A stretch of DNA of 64,000 nt from the NCBI GenBank assembly GCA_010015745.1, contig ML978194.1, positions 62,001-126,000 of the forward strand, in the 5' to 3' direction. The position numbers were made by a program, and so were the translations under genes. The notes below the pieces were generated by a model that was not told the origin of the DNA, did no database searches, and worked only from the letters and a program-made list of their open reading frames with translations. Below are positions 22,586 to 35,819 of the stretch, in pieces. The stretch's first letter is position 1; the number at the start of each line of letters is the position of its first letter. Source of the stretch: Setomelanomma holmii. Its lineage: Eukaryota > Ascomycota > Dothideomycetes > Pleosporales > Phaeosphaeriaceae.

Positions 22586-25500
22586 GGGTAGTAGGGTCTC
22601 TGGAGATGTCGAAATGGAATGATTGCTTGACCATGGCGCCCAGAGATGGTAGACGATTCCGAGCAGCCTGACGGAAACAGAGCTGCTGACACAAAAGAGG
22701 TCTTTGGTGGCAAAAGGGCCGGATTGTAATTACGCATGTTGGTGAGGGGTTTGTGCATATCTTGTTCTGTTCGACCGCGCATATCAATGATGAGGGATGT
22801 GATATGCTATGCCACGACGGAATTATCTATCATAGCGGAATGTTTCATCGTTCGCATACTTCATGTTCATAGCGAAATCATACTAGTGCAAAAGAGATGA
22901 ATTGTCAACGGTTGCAGTGACGATCGGTTTTAGGATGCTTGACGCTGTGCTGTGGAACTCGTGAGGTAGATTGGATGTAATTTTGTGTATTTGTGGAGTG
23001 GTTTTATGTCGATCCCGGTGTGTCGTTGCGGTGTGGTGGGATGGGATGGGATGGGACTTTGTTCACATTCATAGCGAAATAATAGTTCTACGGAAGGGAT
23101 GTAACACAAATAAAGTAGAACAAAAGCGTGCGATCCTCGCTTGCTTGATACTGCGCTACTTGCGCAGTTGTTTGAGTTTGCTGATATTTATTCGAGGTAC
23201 GATTTTGGATTGGGGGATGTCGTTGGGCTATGGTATTGGTGGTTTAATATCTCAATATCACTGCTAGATTTACAGGTCATGAGCTGTTGACTTGACTATT
23301 TGGTGGATAGGAGGCACACTCGGGGAGCATCGAACAAATGGTCATCTTCGGTAATCTAGCTAGCTTGACCTCCATTGTGTGTCCTGAGTGCCATCTCAGA
23401 GGTGGACGATTGGGTTGAAGTACGTTGAATTCGATCAGTTAAGTGTAGTGGGACACTTAGTTCGTGTGAACCGGGAGATGGATATTTGAAGCGGGTCAGA
23501 AACAATATGATAATGTTATGCTTTAAGGACTTGCGGGAGGAGGTTTTATGTATTTTCATATATCTTGAATACTGATATGTAAGGTAGATAATTGGAATTG
23601 AGACAGGAGAATCTGGAATGGATACGGTGATGTCGATTCTGGTATCATAGGCATTTCCACACATTGCATTGACGTGGTCTCTGAAGCGTCCTTGATCATT
23701 TGCACAACCAAAGCTTCTGGGTACTTTGTCGTTTCCGTGGTCTCAATTCTTCTAATCCTCGCAAGTATAGACTCTAGTAAGCATGCTTTTCTTCGCATCG
23801 ACACCCTTCCATTCTCCGGAGTTGCGCAGCTTTACAGCAGTGTCCTCCGGGCCTCAGAAATCTGCTGCCTCTGTTTTGATCCTGCGCCATATGCTATGCT
23901 GTCCCGAACGCCATAAAGTGATTCGCTTCGTGTGTGCGCGTCGCTCATCCGAGGACAAGAAGGTATATTATCATGAGCGTGTTGATAAACATGAGCGGTA
24001 CTGTCTCGTGTTAGCATAGGCATATATAGCGACGACATATGCCATGGTAGACGTACTCCTCATCAGTGTCCGGACTGAAGATACCAGGTTGATTAACCGC
24101 GCTTTTACGCTTGCCTCATCGCGTTGGCCGCCGAAGCCAGGCTCTGATGCTGATGCCGTCCAGCCGACTAATCGATAATGTCAGTATGGCACTTTACAAC
24201 GATTTATGCGTAGTGGTAAGTCGAGGGTGCGTTGGTGGTAGGTAATTCTGCATGCAGTATGCGATTTCTAGAGGCGACGGTGGGCAGGCATGCGTACTTC
24301 TTGCGAGAAACCGGTCTTCGGAAAGGACTGCTATGGCGTTGATAAGGAGCACGGCGACTGCGCATGTCAGTGAGATGCTTCGTGGAATATCGAGGAGCCA
24401 TGCGCACCGTATAGGAGCCCGCCGAAGCCGAAGAAAAGCATTCTGAAAGGATGCAGAGCTTTTGGTGCCAGTGAACAATAGTCTCCAAGTAACTATTCTG
24501 AGCTGAACTGAAATTGCGGTCGTGGTTCTGCTGCCTGTCGAAGAGAACAGATGTTGAAGGTACCTGGCTTGGCACTTCCGCGGTCGCGGTCGCTTACGGC
24601 ACGTGACTATTGCAGCATCAATCAGTCACGGGCGCCTGGTAAAGCCCTGCGACGGGCTGCTCCAACACATTACGTAGGTTACACTCGATGTTCCTTTTAG
24701 CCTGCTTGTTAAGATTTTCTTTGTTACTTTCATCAGGCCTGTCACAGGATGGAGAAGTGGTCTTTCCGAGCTGAACATGGATCGCCAAGTACCTCGTGGA
24801 GAACGATCCCCACACGGTGCACTCTCGTCGAAACCCTGCATGCCCGTTAAAGGCACGCGACAATCGCATGGTAAGATTGTCCAGGTGCCGCCGATTGCAA
24901 AGGTACCTGAATCACGAGGATATACTGCATTGCGGGTCAGATTTGTCGAGAAATCTCGAAGACATCACGATGATCGGCGGCTATCTCTAGAATGGGTCAG
25001 GGCTTCGCATGCTTGAAGTGGGACTTTTCATCAACTGTGCGGCGCCAGGCCTCAGCAAATGCTCGCTGTTGACCGAATCATGGGACGGGGAGGCCTTACC
25101 AATGCTGTCTACTGGGATGCGCCGGCTCTGTGGGGGCAGTGCGACGTCATAATTCAGTCCGAAAGCGTGGCGGTCCAGACTCTCACAGCATGAGCCGGCG
25201 GTGCACTTCCGCACACTAACACTGGAGCGCTCAACTGTCAACCTCGAGTTATTATTCTGACAACTTCTGCACTGCACTGCAGCTTTGTGCTTGCAGTCAC
25301 TGCGATCCTGACACGACGGCCCTCGTCAATACGCTCGCAACGCACGCCCGACCGTCTGACTGGTCTAGAACGAAAGATCTACACCTTCCGCGTCTAAAGC
25401 TTCCCTGTACCTCCCCACTACGGCCAGGCGCAGCAGCCACCGTTCGGATATTATTGCGCCTTCCCGCACGCCCTTATATCCCTCTGTTCGCTCTTCGCAG

Positions 25501-25694
25501 TTTCGACAAGCTCGCAAAAGGCTTCCATGGTCCAGTCCGGTTGCTCGCTCCATGTGGTTCGGGTGGTATAGAGGCGTTCAGGGTCGGTGTAAATCGCGAT
25601 AATATCTTTTGGACGGTCGTTCTTTCGGTGCGAGGACTACAGTTACGACTCAACCCTTAATTTGCAATAGCCGCAATACATCGCCTTAATCATA
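22586..25694. other. Gene-poor stretch, 3.1 kb
   Basis: I see no recognisable gene on either strand. It contains a (GGGAT)4-type G-rich run at 23038-23055. The last 300-400 bp before 25695 are probably promoter and 5' UTR of the histidine kinase. Confidence 0.5.
23038..23055 (+). repeat. Short GGGAT tandem repeat, possible G-quadruplex
   Basis: Four GGG runs are separated by AT dinucleotides, a minimal motif able to form an intramolecular G-quadruplex. It lies 450 bp beyond the creB stop codon, in non-coding DNA. Function is unknown. Confidence 0.6.
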
Positions 25695-28600
25695 ATGGCA
25701 GAGGCAGAGGCCGCCCCCGAGGCGGAGGAGAGTTACTTTCCTATAAGCGGACGGTCAAGGTCCAAGTCGCCCAGCTCCTCGATTCACAGTACAGACTCCC
25801 TCTCTCTACGGCTCCCATCGCCCTCGGTTACAGTGGCATCACTCACTGCTCTACAATACCTGCCAGTCCCGCTTTTGGTACTTTCATCCATGAAAACTGT
25901 CGTGCTCGCCAACGAGGCAATGGGACGGCTGTTGGGGATCGACTTTGAGAGCACTGCTTTTCATGACCTTTCCATATCAGAGGTTCTTCAAGAGAAGTCT
26001 ATGGGTGATCTCGGTATTGATATTCTACAGAATGGCTCGCCCATACTTGTGTCATGGGAGGTTCGTTCCGCCTACAAGGAATTAGTGCCCTCCATCTCGC
26101 TGACGGGTTTTCAGGACTTTCTTGACAGTGTCATAGAAGACTCTCTAGCTAACGTTGACCAAGAGGCAGACGGTGGTAGTGGTCACACGACGCCAACTGC
26201 CGAACCAAAAGGGCAACGGCGCGCCGCTTCACCCGAGCTGAACTCGCTTCATCGACTGAGCAGCACGAATCTTGCTCGGACGACTGTACATGATGTTTCT
26301 GTAGAAGTCGTCATTGCGCCCCTCGCGCGGGGCTCAGGTGGGTCTTTGCAGAAACCAGAGAGAAAGATATCATATTCGCATGCCATGCAGGCAACCTGTA
26401 TCATATCCATCTGGAGCATTGAAGACATACAGTATTTCACGTTGACCTTCACAAGTGCGACAGCCGCAGATCCAGCCCATCATTCGCGACCGAATAGCAG
26501 GATTGTGAACCGAACAAGCACAAGCGCTCATCTCAGCAAGTCGCGCAGCTCTGGATCAAGCTCTTCGTCGGGTCGCCGCTCAGGAAGCAACTCGACTTCT
26601 ACCTCGAATGTCGTCACTCCGACTCTACAGCAACCTGAATTTCCTCCGAGGGGTCCTCCTATCAAGGGCAGGGGTGACATATCATCGACCGCATCCATTT
26701 TTCAGAAGGCTACTCAATTGAAAGACGCAATTCTAAATTCGATCAACATGCCAGCATATGCTATGTGGAAAGACGAAGGCTTTGGCATTCCTAACAAAGC
26801 GCTTTTGAGGTTGATGCCAAAGGATGGAACTTATGCGCCAGGCGACCAACGAGCCTTCCTTTCGCAGTTTACCGTATGGACGGAGGACTTTCAGCGTGAA
26901 CTACCCTTGGATGACTTCCCGATAATGGAATTGTGCCGTACACGCCAGAGGCTTGAAAAGCGCCGCGTTGGTATGCGTCATCCAAAAACCGGTACGCGCA
27001 TCGTTTTCGAGGTGAACGGCGAGCCGATTCTGCACGAAGACACGGGAGAATTTCTCGGCGGCATGGTGGTCTTCAAGGACATTACCGAATACACGAAGCA
27101 GATCGCTGCCCAGATCGAGGAGAATGAAAAGCAGTTTGAGTACATCGCCAACTTCATGCCGGTCATGGTGTGGACGACGACTCCAGATGGAATGCATGAT
27201 TGGTTCTCGCAACGATGGTATGATTACACTGGCTTAACGGAAGAGCAGAGTTTGGGTGAGGGCTGGCGACTGCCTTTCCATCCAGATGATATGATTGCAA
27301 CCAAGGCCCGGTGGTTTCATTCACTTGAAACTGGAGACGAGTACAACACAGAGTACAGATGTCAACGTTTCGACGGGGAGTGGCGTTGGATGCTCGGTCG
27401 AGCTCTGCCTTTCTACGACGATGACGGTCGCATTGTGAAGTGGTTTGGTACATGTACCGATATTCATGATCTAGTGATGGCACGGCAAGAAGCTCGACGA
27501 ACACGAGAGCAATTACAGCAAGTCATCACGCACGCCAAGATTCTTCTGTGGGCGGTCAACCGGACCAACAAGTTGGTGTTACTGGAAGGTGACATGAAAT
27601 GGCCAAGAGGCGAGGAAAAGAAGAATTTATTAGGCAAAGATATATTCGAAATATTCGGCCTCAGTGGGGGCGACCGAGAACGATGGCGGCAACCGATCCA
27701 AGAAATCCTCAATGGCAAACAGCAAGATGAGGTTGTCGAGCGTTACATGTCAGAGAACCGCTTCTACAGAACTCGCCTCGTGCCTCTGCTGGCTGCGTCC
27801 CGGGTTGGAGGGGTCGAAGGCGATGCTTACGTTGATGGAGTGATCGGTGTCTCTATGGATGTAACAGAACTGCGGGAAAGAGAAGATCAGCTCAGAGAGC
27901 AAGAAAAAGAAAACGAGAGACTCCTTGCCAACGCGGCGGCAGCCAAAGAAGCAAGTCGGATGAAGTCTCAGTTTTTGGCGAATATGTCGCACGAAATCAG
28001 AACCCCCATCGCCGGTGTCATCGGTATGAGCGAGCTACTTTTCGACATGGACCTCAACGAAGAGCAGAAAGAATGTGCAGAGAACATACACCGATCAGCA
28101 AACAGTCTTTTGACGGTCATCAACGACATTCTCGACTTCTCCAAGGTAGAATCTGGACGCCTCGATGTGGAAGAAGTACAATTCAGCCTGAGCGTCGTTC
28201 TGCGAGACGTCAACAAAATGATGTCATTTGCAGCACAGAGGAAGGGCTTAGTGTACCAGAGCGCCATACAGCCAGAGGTGCAACGCGATTTGAGGGTCAT
28301 GGGCGATCCTGGAAGATTAAGGCAAATCTTGACGAACGTTCTGACCAACAGTATCAAGTTTACGTCCGAAGGATCTGTGAAACTCACAGTATCAATCAGC
28401 CGCGAAACGAAAGATTCTGTCACCGTCAACTTTGTGGTGAGCGATACTGGCATCGGCATCGAGGAAGAAGTTCGGCAACGCCTCTTCCAGCCATTCAGCC
28501 AGGCAGATTCATCTACAGCGCGCCGATTCGGAGGAACCGGTCTCGGACTCACCATCAGCAAGAATCTGGTGGAATTGATGAAGGGTCAAATTTGGCTGGA

Positions 28601-30055
28601 CTCGAAGTTAAGCCAAGGAACCACAGCGACATTCTGGATACCGTTCAGCAGGGCACCGTACCAAGATGACGGGTCACCATTGGTAGACATTGCGTCAATC
28701 CCGGATCGACTGCAGAGTGATGTGTCCGTCTCATGCGGGAGTTCCGAAGATCACACGCCGCCTCTAACGCCAAAGCACTCCAATGGTATCTCGAAATCGA
28801 ATACTTTCCCACCGGTCCAGTCAAAACTCCCGGATAATCTCTTGAGTTTGTCGGAGAGTGAGAGACGAAAAGTTCACATTCTGGTAGTAGAAGACAAGTG
28901 AGTTCACAGGCCTTGGGCGCGCGCCTTTTCTCAGCATTCAGTTCTGACGATAACAACAGTCACATAAACCAACAGATTGCTCTAAAAACCATCAAAAAGC
29001 TGCACTTCTCTGTCAGTGCAGTATGGAACGGACAAGAAGTTTTGGACTATCTGATGCAGGAGTTCACTGAGGCTCATCCTCGTCCGGATATAATCCTGAT
29101 GGACGTTCAGGTACAAGACCTCCAAACTGGCTGATGTCATTGGCTAATCACAATTTTACAGATGCCCATACGAGACGGATATTCTGCCACACATGCAATC
29201 AGAACAGAAGCCCCCTGGCGAGATATGCCGGAGGTTCGGGGTGTGCCAATCGTCGCGATGACGGCCAGTGCTATTCAGGGTGATAAAGAGAAATGTCAGC
29301 TTGCTGGAATGGACGTGAGTGTCTTGGCCTGCAACCACTTTTCCGATAACATGACGATACTAAGACTGTCAGGACTATCTCGCGAAACCGGTGAAGGGCA
29401 AGCTCCTTGAGAAGGTGAGTGCCCTGTACTCTACAACATAGCCCGTGCTCACTCTTGTCAGATGCTTGTGAAGTGGGCGATTGAGGGACGGCGAAAAGCG
29501 GCCAAGGCTAAACCATCCGCAAACGTCCATGATCGACAAAGAGGCGCGTCAACTTCGGCCCCATCCTCGAGAGACAGCGACAAGGATCCACCTCAGATTG
29601 CAGGCTTACCCGCGGAATCTGAAACAACGGCGCAAGCATTGACCGCTCAACTTGACCGCCTACATTTCGAAGAGGACGCAGCGCTCGCACGGTCCTCTGA
29701 GACCTACGGCGATAGGGCGATGCGACGCATTCATGCTGAAGAGAGGGACACGATGTTGAGAGATGATAAATTACTTTCGCTCACTGGGCCGCAGTTGCCT
29801 CGTCACAATAGCCATCAGGGGCGGGAATCCGAACCGTCGATGCCTCTTACGGAGGAAAATATCGAGAAGCTAGTTCACGAGCAAGACGTGGACACGAACG
29901 TCCCACGTAAGCAAAAGTCCGACGTTGATTCAATGGCGGTCAACCAACCTTTCAGCATTCAGGAGGGTAGCCTCGGACCGCATCTTGCTCGACCATCGAT
30001 GCTAGGGGTTCGATATGGTAGCGAGCAGACTGTGACAAAGGACTCTGCGAGATGA
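25695..30055 (+). CDS. Hybrid sensor histidine kinase, multi-PAS, with C-terminal receiver
   Basis: Exons 25695-28897, 28960-29110, 29162-29314, 29373-29414 and 29462-30055 encode 1380 aa. It has an N-terminal PAS-like segment (LTALQYLPVPLLVL), further PAS/PAC units (about residues 345-720, including WFSQRWYDYTGLTEEQS and WFGTCTDIHDL), then a short coiled coil. The HisKA domain has phospho-acceptor His766 in MSHEIRTP. The HATPase domain has N box MGDPGRLRQILTNVLTNSIK and G boxes DTGIGIEE and GGTGLGLTISKNLVELM. The receiver starts ILVVEDN and has its phospho-acceptor Asp1116 in IILMDVQMP, then MTAS and KPV. About 190 further residues follow, rich in charged and polar residues. No transmembrane helix is seen, so it is probably cytosolic and passes phosphate to an HPt protein. 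I cannot assign the fungal HHK class with certainty. Confidence 0.94.
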
Positions 30056-33000
30056 TTTGAAGAACACTCATACGCCAGAGGAAACCTCAAAATGAGCTCG
30101 ATCTTGAGGAGAAAGTGAGGAAGGGCCGGAAGTTAGACCTCCTCCTTCCTCACCGGACAGCGTGCATTGTGCCGATGCCCGCTGTTGGTCACGTTGTCAA
30201 CTTGTGCCGTCAACGAAGCCGAGCTCCAATCATGCAGCGCGTGCTGTTCGGCAGAACAATTTCTCAATACCCTTGGACTTTGGATACCCTGCTTGTTCGA
30301 TGTTGCGTGGTGTTGAACATGCGGCTCAAGCTATTGGAAGTATTGCCAGGGTGTCGATTGGACGGTGATGGTCGCCGACCACCAAGCCTCACTCCAATTC
30401 GCACGGTTGCTTTGCTAGACTTAGCGCGCTTCTGCCAGAACACCTCCTTGGCCATCGACTGTGCGTTCCCTTCACCCATGTCACATAACGCAAACCGAAA
30501 AGGGGCATGCAGGTGTCTCTTTACAGCAATGAAGCATATCTGAATGGTATAATGACCCAATCACGTAGATGTCCTTATAAGGCGCTGCGAATCATCGCAA
30601 GCAGTTACCATACGTTAGGAAATTAAAGTTCATATGCACACCATAAGCTTCACGATAAATCCCGAACCGTCCATAGCGGCAGATAAATTCTATACGGGAT
30701 GAATGTGCGCATGTGCAGATACTGTCTGTGAGCTCCACCAAATGTGCTTTGGCCGCATTGCCATGCCCAAGTGCATTCAGATATCTTGGCTGGGAGCATT
30801 CATTGAGATCTACGAATCGCGCGACGTGCTTTACGCTGCTTCGAGATAGCAAGCATCTCAATAGGGACAATTGCTCATCTCCCTACCAACTTTTTCGGTC
30901 GTGACAGGCGTTGATCATATCGTCTTTCGTGATAATGGCGGGAAATCACTGGAGATCCTCAACACTGCACGTGGATCCTCTTGGATTATGGTGTCGCAAA
31001 AGCGGCAGATAGTCCTGCTAGTCGTGCACTGACCTGGTGAGCGGAAAGCCATCTCCAGGCAGATCCACAACTGACAACTGACAGTTGCGCTACTTGCAGA
31101 GCGTTACATCGGGCTTGAGCTTGTCAGCTGCCCCATGCCACTGCTGCCCGGTGGGCGGATGCCGCTTGTTGGCTGTTGCTGCAAAAGCACGGCGACGAGA
31201 GTTTTGCTTGAACGCTAATGGGAAGCCGTCGTGCTTAATGAACCGTTACCCCGGGTTTTCGATTCGCTGCCTCGCCGACTACCTTTCAGGTGACTTTGAA
31301 CGCTCGGCTCTCCTGCTTTGGCCGGCAACAGTTAGATATTACATTTTGCTTGGTCTACAGAATTGTCAGTGCGCCGAATCCACGACGGTTGAGTGGCGGC
31401 AATTAGCGCTCCACACGACACCGGGAATACTCGCGGGATGTTTGTTCTCCGCATTGACAACACGAAGACGCAGCGCGTGAAGATTAATCTAAATGGAAAG
31501 CTGACATTGCTGTCACTGAGAGCCGCGCGCGCGGTTCAGTGAGATTTTGGATCGTCCTCTGCGGAGAGTGTACCTGTTGATCACTACACTGATCGCTCTG
31601 TTCTCCGACAACTTCAGTCACTCCACCATGCTTCGATGGAAAATCGAGAATAAAGACGCGACCAGGCTTATCAAATGGCCAAATGGCCAAATCACTTGGC
31701 AAGCCATAAGTGGCATTAGAGAACTACGGCTAACCTGCGTTCAGAATTGGTAGGCTAAGAATCAGATGCAGGGTCTGCAGCGCCTTGAGATGCCGAGGGT
31801 ATTGATCGTGGAAAGTGCCGTCCGAGATGGTGGCAAAAGCTGTGATTGACTGCAGTTCATTGATTTGTAGCATCTTCTCGCCGCGGCTTACTCTGCTGGG
31901 AGCTATCCGGCCCGCAGCCTTACCGTCAACGACCGTATTCAAATGCCAGATGTCGTTAGAAGCGACCAGCATTTCGCGATACTGTACCACGCCTGTCAAC
32001 ATCTGCGTAGTCGATGTAGCGCAGACATGGCTTGAGTTTTAAGATACTAGTCTGAAGCCACAATGCGCAAGTGAATGTGAGACCAGGATTCAGTGCGCAA
32101 GCCTCAAGGCAAACGGAATGGCGCCCTCCAACCAGATGTTGCCCTGCATGATAAGGCGTGTCGGGGGTTGAGGGGCAAGTTGCTCGAACTCCGTGCATTT
32201 GGAGATGCAAGGCGGCCCTTCTATCCCCAAACCCGACCACTCACAAACTAACGCTGGCACAGCCAAGCAGCGGTGAGCCGAGAGCTTCCAACATACTTTT
32301 TCTTGTACACTTGCCACTGCGACTTGGACTCGAGGGGACGACTTGCTGCCCGACCTTCGAAACAAAACAACAGCACAACATATGACACAGCTTCAGTGCA
32401 TTTATGACATGCCTGAAAGCAGATAGCACAATCTGAAAACGCTGGGTTGCTTACCCCCCGGAGCCTTGACCGCCTACCTCATCTTGCATTTTGTTTTCAC
32501 TGCGTAAGGTACCCGAGAAGGCGGGAGCCAATGGGACCCTGGAAAGAGACATCCGTGCCCAGCGCTAATGGCCTGAATGACGACATCCGCGCCAGCACAA
32601 AATTCATTCCTTTCTCCACCAGCAGTCGTGTCAGCAGCAGCAATACAGAGCCTTGCCTTGGCCCTCATCATCTGTCGCAGCTAGCAAGCCGTCCGCGACA
32701 ACGACAGGCCGAAGATACGGGTTCCGCAAGAAGTCCTCGAAGCCGCCGCTGTAGAGCGACCCATGCCTGATTGGTGGGAATAGGCGACCAACAGCCATGT
32801 CGTCGACTTGACTCAGCCTTCGACACATGACGATGTGCCATAAACTGTACCCTGGTTCCTATTGCTGAGCCAAGCTCGAGGTGTCTGTGCAGGGTGAAGA
32901 TGGAATGTCGCTCGAGGCAGGTACAGCCACCATACAGTCTTTTGCCATTGGATGGTCGACTCATGTGGCATGGGATTGATGGAATGTCCCGAGATTGTGT

Positions 33001-34647
33001 GGTTCTTACGACCCGCAATTTGGCTAAGCTGCTTGTAATCCTCCCAAGGGAATAAGGACGGCGATCAAACGCTTGACCAGCGATGCTTAGCCCACAGCGC
33101 TTCAGGGGCTAATATCATCTCGGGTGCTCGTGAGACCCCTGCAGTTCACCGGAGAGTCAGAGGATAGAGCGGAACTGGCGCTAGGGCGGAGGGAGGGGAG
33201 GAGAGTCGTTCAGTGGTGCTTGTGTTTACGCAACGTCGTGGAGATGGCCTTGCGCAGACCGAATTGCCCCTCCAGCGTTTCCGGCCAATTGCCGGCAATT
33301 GCTTCGATACGACCTCACCTAGAGGGCATCATTTTCGGTCCCATTCTTCGAGGCCAAATTATCACTGGCTACGGCTGCTGCCCATGACTGAAGTCCTGCC
33401 CAGCATATTTCGGCCTGGCGTAAAGAGGATGGCTGTCAACAGCACAGTCGCCACAACCCTCAGCTGGAGCTTTTCACACAATGCCATGCGCCTATACATG
33501 GTTAGCGTGCCTGTACACAATCGGCAGAAGTGAAAGGGCTAATCCATTTGTAGACTGCTCTCAACCCTAGCTCGACTTGGTGGCGTCACGCCAAAACAAA
33601 AGGTAAAGAGCCATCCCGCGCCCACTGCCCGCTGATTCGCAGCGGCGCCGCAATGATGAGAGTGCCTCTTGTTTAGCGGCGAACGGCTTGCTACGGATTC
33701 ACAACCTCCCGATCTGATAGTGCTTGTGCACAACGGTAGAGGCTTGCGCTTGAAGTGTTGGCAGCGCCCATTATCTTGAGCTAGTGAGCGGGCATTGGCA
33801 CGGATAGAGTGCGGCCGAGTCAATCCACAGGCGGCTCGTTGCTCTCACTCCCCACACAGGTAAAAGCGGCCTCGAAAGCACTGTGCTAGTGGCGCGCAAG
33901 CCCTGTCCTCGCACCGACGTAGTGCGTCCGGGGTGTGAGCGAACCTGCTTGCTCCTTGGCCTCCGCCTATGATGAATGTGCTGTGAACCCATCGACGTAA
34001 ACCCTTCCAAGCGGCGGCAGGAATTTATTCAAGTAGCGGTCCCCATAGATCCCGCTGATCATCACTTTCCAACCTCTAAAGCTCACTCAATACCAAACCG
34101 CGTCCTGCCACAGATTCTACCAGAGTCAATCAGTACTGCATTCATCATTGTTGCAATCACATCCTTTCTTCTTTGTTACTGGTTCCCTAAACCGAAGCGA
34201 ATAACGTGGAGTACCGACCCTACTTTCACCTTCGCGACACGCCAACCCAGCAAACAGCGTGCGCCCCTGTAGTCTGCTTCTCCACACGCTGCGTCGCACC
34301 TGAAACGCTCGAGCGGCCTGCCACTCCGTCACTCGTGTCCGCAGTCGCCCTACGCCCAATTTCGCTGGTGCCATTTCCACGACCCTGCCTAGGATAGGAC
34401 AACTAATCGGCATACCCAAGGATTATCATTACTCCTCCTGGAAAACCACTGGACAGGTCCCCCAAGGTGGCAGACTCAAGTTCAAAAGGTCGCAGATCCC
34501 CGACTGTGATCGTCTTGTCCCCACGTTATCGACCTCAAACCATCGCATACCAATCCTTGGATATACACAACTGAGTATCCAAGTAGTACCGTCTTTGTTT
34601 ACCTGTACTACCTCCTCCTCCTTCACCTTCCCGTCATCACAATCACA
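30056..34647. other. Long non-coding region upstream of flbC, 4.6 kb
   Basis: No ORF here has family features, and codon composition looks non-coding on both strands. Around 34.3-34.65 kb the sequence becomes rich in C/T tracts, consistent with a fungal promoter or 5' UTR. The remainder could be extended regulatory DNA of flbC or unannotated non-coding transcription; the sequence alone does not decide. Confidence 0.5.
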
Positions 34648-35819
34648 ATGGCCATGGCCGTCGACAACCGCCAACAGCCCCAACTCAGCAGCATGGGTTA
34701 CGACAACCTGCGTTACCCAGCGCCCCCTCACTTCACCAACCCGTGGGTGTCGGGCGCGTCGCAACAGCAGTTGTACTCGACATCTCTTCCACCAAATGTC
34801 TCCGCCGGCCTCGAGAGCTCAGCTCAGCGGCCCACGAGCATTGCCATTCCATATGGTGGCCTCGCAGTAACAGCACCTCCTCTCGGACAAGGTATTACTC
34901 TCCCGGATGGCAGCTTCGCAACAGACAACTTACCAGATATGTCGCAAGATCTCATGTCGCGGAGTTATGGTTATGCTACAACTGCTGCTCCAAGCAATCA
35001 AACGTATGCTCCCACTTCGGCTCCTTACTCTCAAGTGGAATATGGCACCACAGAACGAAGCCCCTACACATATCAGGATGCTTCCCGTCGCTCTTCACAT
35101 CCGTCAGTCCCCTCCGCATTCTATGAATCCGTGGAAGCCCAACGACAACGCCAAAGTTCACTTGTTGACTTTAGCAGAATGAACACCCAACAGCCGCCGC
35201 GCAGCAGCTTCAGTGATGCTCTCGACGCCAGCCGTGGTATGGTCTCCCTAAGCCAGTCAGATATCACACCGAGGAATATCTATGGCAGTCAGGGTACCAG
35301 CCGCAGCTCTACCGATTCGTACGGTTTCCCATCGACACACTCAGCACACTCGTCGATCTCCTCAGCCAGCTACGGCCACAACGGGTACTATGGTGGTGAG
35401 GGATCTGTTACAGACTACAGCTCTGCGTCAGAGTCTGTTGACCTCACTAACTCGCGGACTCTTCCACGACCAAATGCGCTGCTCGGAGCCTCTATGCCTC
35501 CTGCGCCCCAGTCGATGATGGGCCAGTTTAGCTCAAAGGTCTCATCAAGCTCGCAGAAGAAGCACAAGTGCAAAGTTTGCGACAAGCGATTCACTCGACC
35601 AAGCTCTCTGCAAACACACATGTACAGCCATACTGGAGAGAAGCGTAAGTGCACTTTTCGATAATTAACAAACACCAAACGCTAACCATTCCAATAGCAT
35701 TCGCCTGTGAAGTCGAGGGTTGCGGTCGTCATTTCTCGGTAGTCTCCAACCTCAGGAGGCACCGCAAAGTACATAAGAACGATGGTGGTGTTGATCATCC
35801 ATCGCCCGACGACGCTTGA
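34648..35819 (+). CDS. flbC: C2H2 conidiation regulator FlbC
   Basis: Exons 34648-35644 and 35698-35819 encode 372 aa. A long Ser/Tyr/Gln/Pro-rich N-terminal region (about 300 aa) is followed by two adjacent C2H2 fingers near the C-terminus: HKCKVCDKRFTRPSSLQTHM and, after TGEKPF, CEVEGCGRHFSVVSNLRRH. This arrangement and these finger sequences are characteristic of FlbC, a nuclear activator upstream of the brlA conidiation pathway in aspergilli (family knowledge). The 53 bp intron (GTAAGT ... GCTAACC ... ATAG, phase 1) falls exactly in the linker between the fingers, so the second finger depends on splicing. I chose the ATG MAMAVDN; a second ATG lies two codons downstream. Confidence 0.92.

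Noticed and set aside
31500..31540. GCGC-alternating tract and nearby short inverted repeats
   Set aside because: Too short and imperfect to separate from chance in GC-balanced non-coding DNA.
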